Positions 59,001 to 63,993 of a stretch of DNA of 64,000 nucleotides are shown piece after piece. Made by a program: the position numbers and the translations under genes. The notes beneath the pieces were generated by a model that was given only the letters and a program-made list of their open reading frames with translations, did not search any database and had not been told where the DNA came from. Origin of the DNA: Gari tellinella (taxonomy: Eukaryota > Mollusca > Bivalvia > Cardiida > Psammobiidae); contig OV277863.1 of assembly GCA_922989275.2 (NCBI GenBank), positions 51,566,999-51,630,998 on the forward strand, in the 5' to 3' direction. The number at the start of each line of letters is the position of its first letter. Position 1 is the stretch's first letter.

Positions 59001-61905
59001 ATCAAAAGCTTGAGAACAGACTCTTCTCAAAAGCTTTTACGCATAGACCCTGTATGCTTCAGATTGTTGGCACTCGGCTTGAATAAAAGCCATTAACCGT
59101 GTCAAGAAACTGTCAATTTTAAAATACAACCATGAACAGTCGGGGATGGAATACAGTGGAGAATCTGTTATTCTTTCCCGTTTAAACGCAAACGTACGCA
59201 AACGCACGCAAACGCAAAGCACTAAAACGTAGAAAAGAACTACTTTGGACAATTCTCATAATTCTTGTTTATCTTGGTAGCAAACAGTTTGGAGCCTGAT
59301 CAGACGCCGGGTTACCCGGCGTCTGATCTGGCTCCAAACTGTTTGCACTGCAAATAACAGTTTTAGCGTAAACGCGTTTATTGGGAAAGAATAACAGATT
59401 CTCCACTGTAGGAATGGAAGAGATTTAACTGGAAACTGGGACTCGTTTCATAAAACTTCGTACGACAAATGTTGTCGTAAGTCAGATTATTAAAGGTTTA
59501 ATTATTATTTATTTCTCCATCTAATCCTGACTTGTGACTACTTCTTGGAATTGTCTTGAAAAGATGATTCCAAAGAGATGGCACAACACAGGATGGGATA
59601 AAGAAATCAGAAATCAAATGTATTTTAAAGTTTTAACTTATGACCGTTTTCGTCGTACGAAGTTTTATGAAACGGGCCCCTTGAATTTTCCATGAAATGT
59701 TCCAGAGGTGAATGCGTTAACGAGTTAAAGGTCAGGATGTAGGAATGTCTCTTTTATATGGACAGTTTTTAAACATCAAAAGACATTACTAAATATCATA
59801 GGTAAATGCGTGAAAATGTAATGTTTAACTGAATCACCCCTGAAACGTTTTATGGAAAAATTCCAGGTTTACAGTTAAACTTAGTGCATGTTTAACTAGT
59901 TAGGATTGTTACATGTACAGTGGAGAATCTGTTATTCTTTCCCAATAAACGCGTTTACGTTAAAACTATTATTTCCAATGCAAACAGTTTGGAGCCAGAT
60001 CAGACACCGGGTAACCCGGCGTCTGATCAGGCTCCAAACTGTTTGCCACCAAGATAAACAAGAATTATGAGAATTGTCCAAAAGTTGTAACTGTCATAGT
60101 TATATTGCAAAATTGCAAACAGTGCAAACGCTGGTTAGAGGGCTCCTGACTGTGCCCTATGACCAGGGTCTACACTGTTTGCATATGATAAGTGTACTCT
60201 TCGCAGGTACCCTGTTGGTAAATGATATGTAATAGTAAAACAGGTATTTTTCGCGTCATGAATATTTCGGGCAATGCAATTTTGTATTAATTCGCGACAT
60301 AATGCACTATTTCTAGCAGGTGGTAGCTTAAAGCAGACTAAAAGAAAAGCAGAATGTGCCTTAAAGCACATTTTGCTTTACTTTCAACCTGCTTAAAGAG
60401 GTCACCTATTTTCAAAACCACAGAATTAACGCGTAAATTATATTCTCGCCAATAAAACCGGTTTTACAGTATACTCATCGATAGAATTAAATGTGTTAAG
60501 ATGCAGTCGTACGAGTGTAAGTTATGAACTATTCTTCGTACAGAGTTACAAAATGTTAAAGGGTTATACAACTGCATCCAAACGGCGTTTGGCGTACATT
60601 TGTTGAATTCAAATGATGATGCATGTACAATTTTAAGACAGGTTACATCTAAATGTCTGACATTAGTACATGTATGTGATCAAAATGCAGTAAATTAAGC
60701 AGTCACCTAGCTTTTTCATATAAGTTTGTGTTTGTGTATATTTGTTTTAAAACATGCATAGAAACATCAAAATCTCAATTATTCAAAAGAAGTTTTAAAG
60801 AAAGACTGAAAATCGAATGGTATAATGGCGGGGAAAAACACCCAAATAAAAGCAAATATTATCGATCTAAAATATCCTCAAGAAATATCACAGAATCTTC
60901 GTTCTTTAAACTATTGTTTTAAACTTAACTACACAATACAGTGCTCCCTCTCTACAACGACACCCCTTGGAAGACAAAAAGTGTGTGCGTTGTTTGGAGG
61001 GAGTCGTTATAGGGAGAGATTTGGCTGACACTTTCAAACAGCTTGACTCCAGAACAGACACCGCGTTACGCGGCGTCTGATCTGGACTCAAGCCGTTTGT
61101 CACTCGTCAGTATTATTCTAACAAAATGTCCACTTTTATGTAACTTGAGAACAACAGCAGACAACAGTTTTAAGCAGACGATATTGCAGCAGTAAAATTG
61201 TAATACAGTGGAGAATCTGTTAATCTTTCCCAATAAACGCGTTTACGCTAAAACTATTATTTGCACAAATAGTTTGGAGCCAGATCAGACGCCGGGTAAC
61301 CCGGCGTCTGAGCAGGCTCCAAACTGTTTGCCACCAAGATAAACATGAATTATCAGAATTGTCCAAAAGTTGTACTTGTCTACGTTTTAGTGCTTTGCGT
61401 TTGCGTACGTTTGCGTTTAAACGGGAAAGAATAACAGATTCTCCATTGTACATGATTGTCCTGTTCAGGGAACTGTTGCAAGTTTCGTTGTAAGGAGGGC
61501 CGTTGTAGGGAGGCAGCATTGTACAATTAAAAACAAGAACAAACTAGATCGTCACGATACGAACAGTTCCTTGATCGAGTGAGTTTGATTTTAGGGAAAA
61601 GCTTGTTTTGTGTTCTCCTCACGAGTTAGTATCCAGAATCTTACTATTCCCGACTTAGCTCATATTCTTGTTCTTTAACGTACATTTCTTAACATAAATA
61701 CATGTCCTAAACTAATATTTACGTGTTTGTATAGGCGCCTTACATCCATTTACAAATAAAGGTTTAAGGTAAAATTTGGTTTTCAACCTCTTTTGTTAAT
61801 AGTGAGATTTTTCTTTTAATATATTTTCAGGTATTTAGTATTGTTGCTGGTTGTAAAGCGGCGGAGAAAACGAAGCCGAGGGTTGGGCCGGCACCTGAGG
61901 AGTAA
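32021..61905 (+). CDS. Tetraspanin, eight-exon gene (274 aa)
   Basis: A four-pass membrane protein of the tetraspanin family; members organise membrane microdomains by binding partner receptors and each other. I joined eight exons by GT-AG sites: 32021-32077, 39802-40032, 41893-41967, 43084-43188, 43479-43561, 53809-53923, 58492-58575, 61831-61905. Lengths sum to 825 bases (274 codons plus stop). Residues: TM1 about 11-33; short loop 34-56; TM2 57-83 followed by GLCGSC (82-87); TM3 about 94-118; large loop 119-230; TM4 about 233-257; tail to 274 ending APEE. Loop landmarks are C159-C160, P190-A-T-C193-C194, C212 and G223-C224-W, giving six loop cysteines. The usual CCG is CCA here (A161). N-x-S/T sites are at N170, N179 and N186. 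All introns are phase 0 except intron 5, which splits a serine codon (TC|G). The subfamily cannot be assigned by eye. Confidence 0.93.
32370..32487. repeat. Inverted repeat in tetraspanin intron 1
   Basis: GATGTAGGATACGAATTTTT-CCCCCTC-AGGTCAGAAA returns as CTGACCCTCGGGGGAGAAAC-TTCCTATCCTACAT around a CAGGGACTCGACAAGCCTCG loop. Confidence 0.7.
32631..32875 (+). mobile_element. Family C MITE (intron 1)
   Basis: Complete. A second stand-alone copy of its right end, GAATAACAGATTCTCCACTG, follows at about 32899-32918, separated by ACGTCACCAATGACGT. Confidence 0.88.
33130..33295 (+). mobile_element. Family E-like remnant
   Basis: CAGTATTGTTGTCTGCAATA and ATACGAGTGTCAATCTGTTTGG identify it; the core is lost after GGAAGCCGAGTGACAC. 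Confidence 0.55.
33656..33869 (+). mobile_element. Family C MITE, right arm shortened
   Basis: CAGTGGAGAAAACGTATTTC start, core present, right end TCTCTACTG missing part of the GTTTAAACGGG arm. Confidence 0.8.
34097..34667 (+). mobile_element. Family D MITE hosting family A
   Basis: CAGCACTCACTCTCTACAACG to GTAGGGAGGGAACACTG with TA flanks. The core is collapsed to AATCCAGATCAGCTGTTTGC. Confidence 0.78.
34272..34518 (+). mobile_element. Family A MITE nested in D
   Basis: CCCTTTACCCCATAGAAGCG to TCAGGTAATGGG, right TTAA 34519-34522; hairpin with CCTTAAGCGC tip. Confidence 0.82.
34690..34830. repeat. Short palindrome TAATGACGACAAGTGTAC
   Basis: TAATGACGACAAGTGTAC and GTACACTTGTCATTAT surround CAGTTCCGA; the flanks ACCGTTAGCCTA and CCTAGGCTACAGAAGC suggest a degraded MITE. 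Confidence 0.5.
34900..35070 (+). mobile_element. Family C MITE, degraded
   Basis: AAGACGTTATTCTTTCCTAA, AACGCGTTTACGCTAAAACT and CACACGCCGGGTAACTC remain; the right arm is gone. Confidence 0.65.
35171..35399 (-). mobile_element. Family A MITE, degraded
   Basis: TTAA at 35167-35170 and CCCTTTTCCACATAGCCTG; the hairpin is imperfect; the right end GTAAAGGG lacks a clear TTAA. Confidence 0.65.
35630..35875 (+). mobile_element. Family C MITE
   Basis: CAGTGGAGAAAACGTTATTC to TTTTTCCACTG with complete core. Confidence 0.88.
35915..36300. repeat. Family L tandem repeat, two units of 213 bp
   Basis: TGGTGGCATGGTTCTGACAC begins the units at 35921 and 36134. Both include AATTATCTAGTAAGTGGAAA and AAATGACCTGTTAGTGCCA. 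Confidence 0.78.
36376..36621 (-). mobile_element. Family C MITE
   Basis: Complete, TACAG to CTGTA. Confidence 0.9.
36684..36924 (+). mobile_element. Family C MITE
   Basis: CAGTGGCGAAAATGTTATTA to TTCACAGCTG; core CGCCGGGTTACCCGACG. Confidence 0.82.
37120..37225. repeat. Family J palindrome
   Basis: AACGGTGTAGACCCAGATCA-GAGAGCTCCTAAAGGAAGC then CCAAGGTCTACGGTGTTTG. Confidence 0.6.
37285..37970. repeat. Family L direct repeat, 381-bp period
   Basis: AGATAACTGGTAACACGAAAC begins units at 37305 and 37686. Each holds AATTATCTAGTTAAGTAACT-like steps, TTTAAAGCAGTATCATGACA and TATGCCACCATA. The first unit has an added TAGATAGATAGATAC run. Related to 35915-36300 through GTGGCA ... CTGACAC ends. 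Confidence 0.75.
37975..38335. other. No gene accepted
   Basis: A 155-codon frame (37925-38392) crosses this stretch but starts in the L repeat and ends in the next palindrome. Its residues look like random AT-rich translation. Confidence 0.45.
38336..38490. mobile_element. Family Q palindromic MITE
   Basis: GGCTCGGAGGTTATGAAGCG ... CGCTTTATAACCTCGTAGGAG surround an almost perfect ATTTGATTGGTCAGATTTGA-GCC palindrome. A related copy lies at 58928-59045. Confidence 0.75.
38592..38953 (-). mobile_element. Family D MITE
   Basis: TA flanks, GATCAGACGCCGCGTTACGC core, end AGAGGGAGCGCTG. Confidence 0.85.
39029..39276 (+). mobile_element. Family E MITE
   Basis: TTAA 39025-39028 on the left; core CCTGATGAGACGCCGCGTTAC; right end GAGAGTGAAATGG. 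Confidence 0.8.
39480..39730 (+). mobile_element. Family C MITE just upstream of exon 2
   Basis: CAATGGAGAAAACGTTATTC to TTCTACACTG; complete core. Ends 71 bases before the exon. Confidence 0.85.
39802..40032 (+). CDS. Tetraspanin exon 2: TM1 end, small loop, TM2
   Basis: Seventy-seven codons between acceptor TTTTTTAAAG and donor GTAAGT. It begins IVGIVFIVAGLWLKY (rest of TM1), continues through a short loop, then LGYMLLGIAACMATTGFLML (TM2) and the cytoplasmic GLCGSCTRNR stretch. A family C MITE ends 70 bases upstream. Confidence 0.92.
40150..40430 (+). repeat. Dispersed 'TTGGCCATA' repeat
   Basis: Carries GTCATTTAGAGGTCGCTTAA, AATTTTACATTGGCCATAGC and ATGTGATAGAGAC, all with counterparts at 45900-46300. 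A B-box-like GGGTTCGACGCC at 40398 may be chance. Confidence 0.55.
40469..40714 (+). mobile_element. Family C MITE (intron 2)
   Basis: Complete, TACAG to CTGTA. Confidence 0.9.
40885..41249 (+). mobile_element. Family D MITE (intron 2)
   Basis: TTTTCTACAACGACACCCAA to GTAGGGAGGGAGCACTG; core GATCAGACGCCGTGTTATGC. The first bases have drifted. Confidence 0.82.
41523..41747 (+). mobile_element. Family E MITE (intron 2)
   Basis: TTAA at 41519-41522 and 41748-41751; CCCTTTCGCTGCCAATC end; half core CCTGATCAGACGCCGCGTT. Confidence 0.85.
41817..41932 (+). repeat. 58-bp tandem duplication of exon 3 acceptor and coding start
   Basis: Copy 1 (41817-41874) and copy 2 (41875-41932) match at 54 of 58 positions. 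Each contains CACACT-TTATATTTCAG plus the first 40 coding bases of exon 3. Copy 1 therefore offers a second intact acceptor (AG at 41833-41834). Because 58 is not a multiple of 3, its use shifts the frame after 19 further codons and the reading frame then runs to a stop just before 42000. Confidence 0.93.
41893..41967 (+). CDS. Tetraspanin exon 3: TM3
   Basis: Twenty-five codons, YVAMVTLVVILQ then VSLMSGMVAFHSK, forming TM3 and the start of the large loop. The acceptor is ATATTTCAG and the donor GTGAG. The 5' end and acceptor are duplicated immediately upstream (see 41817-41932); only the downstream acceptor keeps frame with exon 4. Confidence 0.92.
42005..42080 (+). repeat. CT-rich simple repeat (intron 3)
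   Basis: TCTCTCTCTCTCTCCCCCTC-type pyrimidine tract shortly after the exon 3 donor. Confidence 0.9.
42311..42514 (+). mobile_element. Family F MITE (TTAA-type, intron 3)
   Basis: Type copy: CCCTTATCCTGTGGCAATAT and AGCAGGCAAAGGG ends, right TTAA 42515-42518, core AGATCAGACGCCGCGTTACG with complement, GTCGTCTGC box. Confidence 0.85.
42655..42730. repeat. Family J palindrome
   Basis: CTAATCAGAGGGCTCCATTAGGAGCCCGCTGAT.. pairs around GGCTCC-ATTA-GGAGCC. Confidence 0.65.
42760..43002 (+). mobile_element. Family C MITE (intron 3)
   Basis: Complete ends; core slightly shortened on the left (GGAGCCTCAGACGCCGGGTA). Confidence 0.88.
43084..43188 (+). CDS. Tetraspanin exon 4: large loop, first helices
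   Basis: Thirty-five phase-0 codons from acceptor ATTTTAG to donor GTATGT. They begin TDTWLRGKMLSLLKSY and end GWNSLFRH, the usual amphipathic stretch before the CCG motif. A family C MITE ends 81 bases upstream. Confidence 0.9.
43479..43561 (+). CDS. Tetraspanin exon 5: CCG-motif exon
   Basis: Acceptor TTTCAACAG, donor GTAAGT at 43562. It encodes AKCCAVNDQF and the glycosylation sites N170-S-T and N179-A-T. It ends with two bases (TC) of a serine codon completed by exon 6. The position normally held by glycine in CCG is alanine. A family H MITE begins 8 bases into the intron. Confidence 0.9.
43569..43757 (+). mobile_element. Family H MITE abutting the exon 5 donor
   Basis: TATAGTCGAACTTCGATATT to GATGTCGAAGTTTACTTA encloses ATTTCAAAGTTAAAACGTGG-CATAGCC palindrome. 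It starts about 8 bases after exon 5. Confidence 0.78.
43815..47726 (+). mobile_element. Large element X1 (3.9 kb), non-coding
   Basis: Ends TATGAGTCAATATCAAATTT and its near complement (TACGAGTCAATATCAAATTT read from the right), each next to TA. Fourteen-base boxes of consensus TCCTTGMTGTAACA occur as inward-facing groups. Left: a reversed single at 44008, three at 44344/44366/44388, two at 44559/44580, two at 44738/44760. Right: two at 46922/46943 and two at 46752/46773, with opposite-facing boxes at 46965/46980. No transposase frame was found. Confidence 0.72.
45830..46640 (+). repeat. Degenerate internal repeat of X1 with GACAGACAGA tail
   Basis: Motifs such as AAGTCTCTATCAC, TGGCCAATG and TGACCTTGACATTTG recur about every 130-160 bases. 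The stretch ends with ACACAGACAGACAGATGGAC. Also seen in intron 2 at 40150-40430. Confidence 0.6.
47727..47811. other. Spacer between X1 and X2
   Basis: About 85 bases of ordinary-looking sequence between two X elements that point away from one another. Confidence 0.6.
49118..49200 (+). repeat. tRNA-like sequence (class II-like, pseudo)
   Basis: GCTCCGG ... CCAGAGC acceptor pairing with one mismatch, GGCCCAGTGGGCTAAGTGG A-box-like and GGTTCGAATCC B box over 82 bases. No clear anticodon arm could be drawn; SINE head or tRNA pseudogene. Confidence 0.5.
49535..50166 (+). mobile_element. Family D MITE in X2, itself interrupted
   Basis: TTCATTCCCTATAAGGACGC to GTAGGGAGGGAACACTG. The core (AACGTAACGTGGCGTCTGAT) is split by 49684-49955. 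Confidence 0.72.
49684..49955. mobile_element. Insert with TTTGTATAGCGCTCTTTCC
   Basis: ATTCATTTATTTATTATTCC, then TTTGTATAGCGCTCTTTCCAC: a motif common at retroelement 3' ends in animals. Sits within the D copy. Confidence 0.5.
50215..50305 (-). repeat. tRNA-like sequence, minus strand
   Basis: Reverse strand reads ATGGGTTCGATCCCCACTCGG, a B box with T-stem, preceded by GTCACGCCAGCGCC. No complete cloverleaf could be drawn. Confidence 0.45.
50340..51370. other. X2 interior, nothing recognised
   Basis: AT-rich; 51060-51125 resembles a worn family I hairpin (TTAATGCAGGTTTAAAGTT ... GAGCTTTCTGCATCAC). Confidence 0.4.
52336..53077. other. No gene or repeat recognised
   Basis: Intron 5 sequence between X2 and a family I MITE. 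Confidence 0.45.
53078..53221 (+). mobile_element. Family I MITE
   Basis: CAGTAAAACCTCTCCCAGAG to GTAATAGACAAGTTTTACTA; one hairpin arm is shortened. Confidence 0.75.
53253..53779. mobile_element. Family R element next to the exon 6 acceptor
   Basis: TA then CACTCAGCGCAAAAAGAAAC and, at the right, GTTTCTTTTTGCGCTGAGTG then TA: perfect 20-base inverted ends with TA targets, as in mariner-type elements. It hosts the E copy below and ends 29 bases before exon 6. Confidence 0.85.
53413..53651 (-). mobile_element. Family E MITE nested in R
   Basis: TTAA 53409-53412; core CTGATCAGACGCCGCGTAAC with complement; AGCAGACGACAATGAAACG box. Confidence 0.82.
53809..53923 (+). CDS. Tetraspanin exon 6: PxxCC exon
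   Basis: Begins with the single G that completes the split serine codon, then GNHSVPATCCQGVEIDTVNY and on to NNPSECTEAPSNYYDM. It holds three of the loop cysteines. The acceptor is ACTTTTCAG and the donor GTTTGT. The exon sits in a gap of about 155 bases between MITE R (ends 53779) and MITE E (target TTAA at 53936). Confidence 0.92.
53940..54185 (-). mobile_element. Family E MITE next to the exon 6 donor, fused to another repeat
   Basis: TTAA 53936-53939, CCTTTTTACTCTCAATGACG, core GATGCCGCGTATCGCGGCG. After 54075 it turns into AAAGCCGCATTGTGTTTTGG, also found at 35420-35510. Confidence 0.75.
54280..54457 (+). mobile_element. Family F MITE
   Basis: TTAA 54276-54279 and 54458-54461; core AACAAGATGAGACGCAGCGTG with complement. 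Confidence 0.8.
54462..55016. other. No gene recognised
   Basis: Unassigned intron 6 sequence. Confidence 0.4.
55019..55210 (+). mobile_element. Family H MITE, type copy
   Basis: TA, CAGTCGAACTTCGATATCTC and complement GAGATATCGAAGTTTGACTG, TA. Middle palindrome TTTCAAAGTTAAAACGCGGC-TCA-GCCGCG. Confidence 0.87.
55223..55457 (+). mobile_element. Family A MITE
   Basis: TTAA 55219-55222 and 55458-55461; core shortened to GCAGAATGCACTCTGC. Confidence 0.8.
55503..55690 (+). mobile_element. Family E-like MITE, degraded
   Basis: ATTGTTGTCTGCAAGATTATT, GTACGAGTATCAAACAGTTTC and a core reduced to GATCTTGATCTGATCTTGATC. Confidence 0.6.
56063..56310. mobile_element. Family G-end element with a different core
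   Basis: GGGGCCCGTTTTACTAAACA and TAGTTTAGTAAAACGG ends with CTTACGCAAAATTTTTGCG sub-ends, but the middle is AGTCAGATCAGAGGACGCGC with complement between CAAACAGCAAATAG and CTATTTGCTGTTTG. This is the shared-core plan inside G-like ends. Confidence 0.75.
56330..57165. repeat. Tandem segmental duplication, copy 1
   Basis: Contains a G remnant (ends GGGCCCCTGAATCATCTGGG), a full G (56532-56773), a retroelement tail (56770-56930), then CCCCTGTACCTGATC and ATCTTTGTTTTAGCACACAT, and the start of a C MITE (CAGTGAAGAAGAAATTATTC). Confidence 0.8.
56774..56929 (+). mobile_element. LINE-like 3' tail present only in copy 1
   Basis: The empty site GAAACGAGCCCCTG in copy 2 is split in copy 1 after GAGCC by sequence ending TTTTACCGAAATAAATCTATC-TAAATCTATCTATC. 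A repeated ATCT tail without poly-A is typical of some non-LTR elements. Confidence 0.65.
57170..57895. repeat. Tandem segmental duplication, copy 2
   Basis: Repeats the same order: G remnant, GAATCATCTGGGGCCCG junction, full G (57399-57636), CCCCTGTACCTGATC, ATCTTTGTTTTAGAACACAT, C start (CAGTGAAGAAGACTTTATC). It lacks the retroelement tail and has about 40 extra bases at 57795-57840. Confidence 0.8.
57898..58141 (-). mobile_element. Family A MITE inside a C copy
   Basis: TTAA 57894-57897 and 58142-58145, inserted in the CCCGTTTAAACGC arm of the C element whose halves are 57866-57897 and 58142-58257. Confidence 0.87.
58492..58575 (+). CDS. Tetraspanin exon 7: GCWD and TM4
   Basis: Twenty-eight codons, GCWDRTKQMSLTYLYIIGIG then CLIAIIAE. 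Its GC-W start is the last large-loop cysteine and leads straight into TM4. Acceptor TATTTTCAG, donor GTATGT at 58576. A family C MITE begins about 8 bases downstream of the exon. Confidence 0.93.
58584..58797 (-). mobile_element. Family C MITE abutting the exon 7 donor
   Basis: AAGTGGAGAATTCGTTATTC to GTTTTCTCCACTG. The right half of the core is deleted (GACGCCGGGTTTGCTAAAC). It begins 8 bases after exon 7. Confidence 0.85.
58928..59045. mobile_element. Family Q palindromic remnant
   Basis: GCGTTTGGGTTGAGTCTAAG ... AAATCTGACCAATCAAAAGC; related to 38336-38490. Confidence 0.6.
59154..59408 (-). mobile_element. Family C MITE
   Basis: Complete; the GCAAACG run in the arm is expanded by one ACGCAAACGC unit. 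Confidence 0.9.
59438..59680. mobile_element. Family G MITE
   Basis: GGGACTCGTTTCATAAAAC to GTTTTATGAAACGGGCCCC; middle palindrome imperfect. Confidence 0.8.
59918..60090 (+). mobile_element. Family C MITE, right arm missing
   Basis: CAGTGGAGAATCTGTTATTC, complete core, lost after TTGTCCAAAAGTTGTAAC. Confidence 0.82.
60110..60195. repeat. Family J palindrome
   Basis: GCAAACAGTGCAAACGCTGG ... CCAGGGTCTACACTGTTTGC. Confidence 0.6.
60245..60425 (+). mobile_element. Family A MITE, truncated both ends
   Basis: Hairpin AAAGCAGACTAAAAGAAAAGC with complement, plus ATGAATATTTCGGGCAATGC and GAGGTCACCTATTTTCAAAAC. Confidence 0.7.
60430..60935. other. No gene accepted
   Basis: Holds a 64-codon Lys-rich frame at 60728-60922 that could be a worn mobile-element piece; nothing definite. 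Confidence 0.4.
60939..61521 (+). mobile_element. Family D MITE split by a family C copy
   Basis: CAGTGCTCCCTCTCTACAACG to GGGAGGCAGCATTG, TA flanks, core ACACCGCGTTACGCGGCG. Second case of C inside D. Confidence 0.85.
61205..61448 (+). mobile_element. Family C MITE nested in D
   Basis: Complete, at a TA of the host element. Confidence 0.9.
61831..61905 (+). CDS. Tetraspanin exon 8: C-terminal tail
   Basis: Acceptor ATATTTTCAG, then VFSIVAGCKAAEKTKPRVGP and APEE followed by TAA at 61903-61905. It finishes TM4 and gives a short Lys-rich cytoplasmic tail with a juxtamembrane cysteine (C258), a typical palmitoylation position in the family. No AATAAA is seen before the next MITE at 61956; GTAGGT nine bases after the stop could be a donor for a 3'-UTR intron. 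Confidence 0.9.
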   Translation, partial: VFSIVAGCKAAEKTKPRVGPAPEE

Positions 61906-61955
61906 TGCCGGTAGGTTTCAATAACATTAGTATAGTGGAGAAGATGTTACATGTA

Positions 61956-62201
61956 CAGTGGAGAATCTGTTATTCTTTCCCGTTTAAACGCAAACGTACG
62001 CAAACGCAAAACACTAAAACGTAGAAAAGTACAACTTTTTGACAATTCTGATAATTCATATTTATCTTGGTGGCAAACAGTTTGGAGCCTGATCAGACGC
62101 CGGGTTACCCGGCGTCTGATCTGGCTCCAAACTGTTTGCAGTGAAAATTATAGTTTTAGCGTAAACGCGTTTATTGGGAAAGAATAACGTTTTCTCCACT
62201 G
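61956..62201 (-). mobile_element. Family C MITE after the tetraspanin stop
   Basis: Begins 51 bases after the stop codon, preceded by an isolated end fragment TATAGTGGAGAAGATG. Complete core. Confidence 0.9.
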
Positions 62202-62206
62202 TATTA

Positions 62207-62443
62207 CAGTGGAGAAAACGTTATATTCTTTCCCGTTTAAACGCAAACGAAACGCAAACGCTTTGTAATGAAATAGAGAATTTGACAATTTTTTGACAAT
62301 TCTAAATGTTCATTTTAATCTGAGTGGCAAACAGTTTGGAGCCTGATCAGACGCCGGGTTACCCGGCGTCTGATCAGGCTTTAAACTGTTTGCAATGGGA
62401 ATAATAGATTTGCGTATATTGGGAAATAACGTTTTCTCAACTG
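62207..62443 (-). mobile_element. Family C MITE, tandem neighbour
   Basis: Starts five bases after the previous copy (CTGTATTACAGTGG). Older-looking arms, intact core. Confidence 0.88.
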
Positions 62444-62676
62444 TATACAATGACCAATGATGCAGTAGGGTAGTAAACCCGTTGAGAATTTTCTTTATTC
62501 AACCGGTTTTTATTCAACTAGTATATAACAACATTATAACGCATCAAAGTCCTGCTAGCGCTGAATATTTTACGCATTTTAGATCATCTGGCACACAGTG
62601 CCAGGGTCAGCTTTGACTTTTAAGCATGATTTTATGAAAATCAAAACAGAAAAAATTCACGGTCTACGGACAAGAA

Positions 62677-62912
62677 GCTCGTTTCATAAAACTTCGTACG
62701 ACAAAAACGGTCGCAAGTCAAAACTTTAAAATACATTTAATTTCTGAGTTCTCTATCTAACCCTGTCTTGAGACATCTTTTTGAAATCGTCTTTTCAAGA
62801 CGATTCCAATGAGATGTCACAAGACAGGATTAGATAGAGAAATGAAAAATAATACAGACTTTTATAATCTGACTTACGACAACATTTGTCGTACGAAAAT
62901 TCATGAACCTCG
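62677..62912. mobile_element. Family G MITE
   Basis: GCTCGTTTCATAAAACTTCG to GTCGTACGAAAATTCATGAAC; middle palindrome TCGTCTTTTCAAGACGATTC. Confidence 0.82.
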
Positions 62913-62949
62913 CGTTTCGCAGTAATAAAAGGCGTACAAGTAACATGTA

Positions 62950-63194
62950 CAGTGGAGAAAACGTTATTCTTCCCGTTTAAACGCAAACGAAACGCAAACG
63001 CAAAACACTTAAACGAAAAAAAGAACAAGTTTTAGACAATTCTGACAATTCATGTTCATCTGAGTGGCAAACAGTTTGGAACCCGATCAGACGCCGGGTT
63101 ACCATGCGTCTGATCTAGCTCCAAACTGTTTGCAAAGGAAATAATAGTTTGAGCGTAAACGCGTTTATTGGAAAGAATAACGTTTTCTCCACTG
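62950..63194 (-). mobile_element. Family C MITE
   Basis: Complete ends; one side of the core drifted (GGGTTACCATGCGTC). Confidence 0.87.
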
Positions 63195-63261
63195 TAACCA
63201 CTCGGGTATCGAGTCATGGTACTCGAGGCGTTCATTTAGTTCATCCGCGATTAGTTTGTAT

Positions 63262-63530
63262 TGTATAGTCACTGTGACTTACATCACTAAGCTCCTCACC
63301 GCTGTGAGTTCGAATCCCAGTAGGGTCGTTCGGATTTTTCATGTGGGGAAGCCTTCCAGCTGGCTTGCGGAAGGTCGGTGGTTCTATCCAGTTGCCAATT
63401 TGTGCCTGAAACAGTGCATAAAGGACTTCTGGGGTCTTCCTCCACCTGTAATTAGCTGGACGTCGCGATATGACTGAAATACTGTTGAAAGCGACGTAAA
63501 ATCAAAACAAATCAAATCAAAATTAGTTTG
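63262..63530 (+). mobile_element. SINE with Meta-type core
   Basis: A tRNA-like head (GACTTACATCACTAAGCTCC, B box AGTTCGAATCCCAG), then a core recalling the Meta domain of animal SINEs: GGAAGGTCGGTGGTTCTATC, GGGGTCTTCCTCCACCTGTAA, GACGTCGCGATATGACTGAAA, GCGACGTAAAATCAAAAC, and a tail of CAAAT repeats. Confidence 0.8.
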
Positions 63531-63624
63531 TATTGTAGGCAACTTTTGAAAATATAATCTAGAGTACACCTTTTGGTATAAATAAGAAGAATTTATCTAA
63601 ACTATGTTTGGTTCAAAAGATATA

Positions 63625-63993
63625 CAGTGAAACCCCTCTAAACCGGCACCTCTAAAACCGGAATTCTCTCTAAATCGTACAAAAACTTTGGTCCCGTTTC
63701 CAACCCTTCTTTATTTAAACCCATTACACCATAAATACGCCTTTTTACGTCTTTGGTTTATTCTTTCACCGAAGAAAAAAGCTTGTACATTCTAGCAGAT
63801 GATAGCTTAAAGCAGGTTGAAAGTAAAGCAGAATGCGCCTTAAGGCGCATTCTGCTTTACTTCCAACCTGTTTTAAATGGTCAGCTATCTTTCCTATACT
63901 AGAAACAAGTCAAAACCCCTCTAAACCGGAAACCCCTCTAAACCGGACATTTTTGTTGTCCCCACACATGTCCGGTTTAGAGGGGTTTTACTG
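63625..63993 (+). mobile_element. Family M MITE hosting a family A copy
   Basis: CAGTGAAACCCCTCTAAACCG and CGGTTTAGAGGGGTTTTACTG with TA flanks. Extra internal copies of CCCCTCTAAACCGG lie beside the ends. Confidence 0.83.
63720..63909 (+). mobile_element. Family A MITE, right end lost
   Basis: CCCATTACACCATAAATACG start and complete GCGCCTTAAGGCGC hairpin; it stops at CTAGAAACAAG. Confidence 0.8.

Noticed and set aside
60728..60922. 64-codon frame resembling a worn mobile-element protein
   Set aside because: Too short and without a diagnostic motif.
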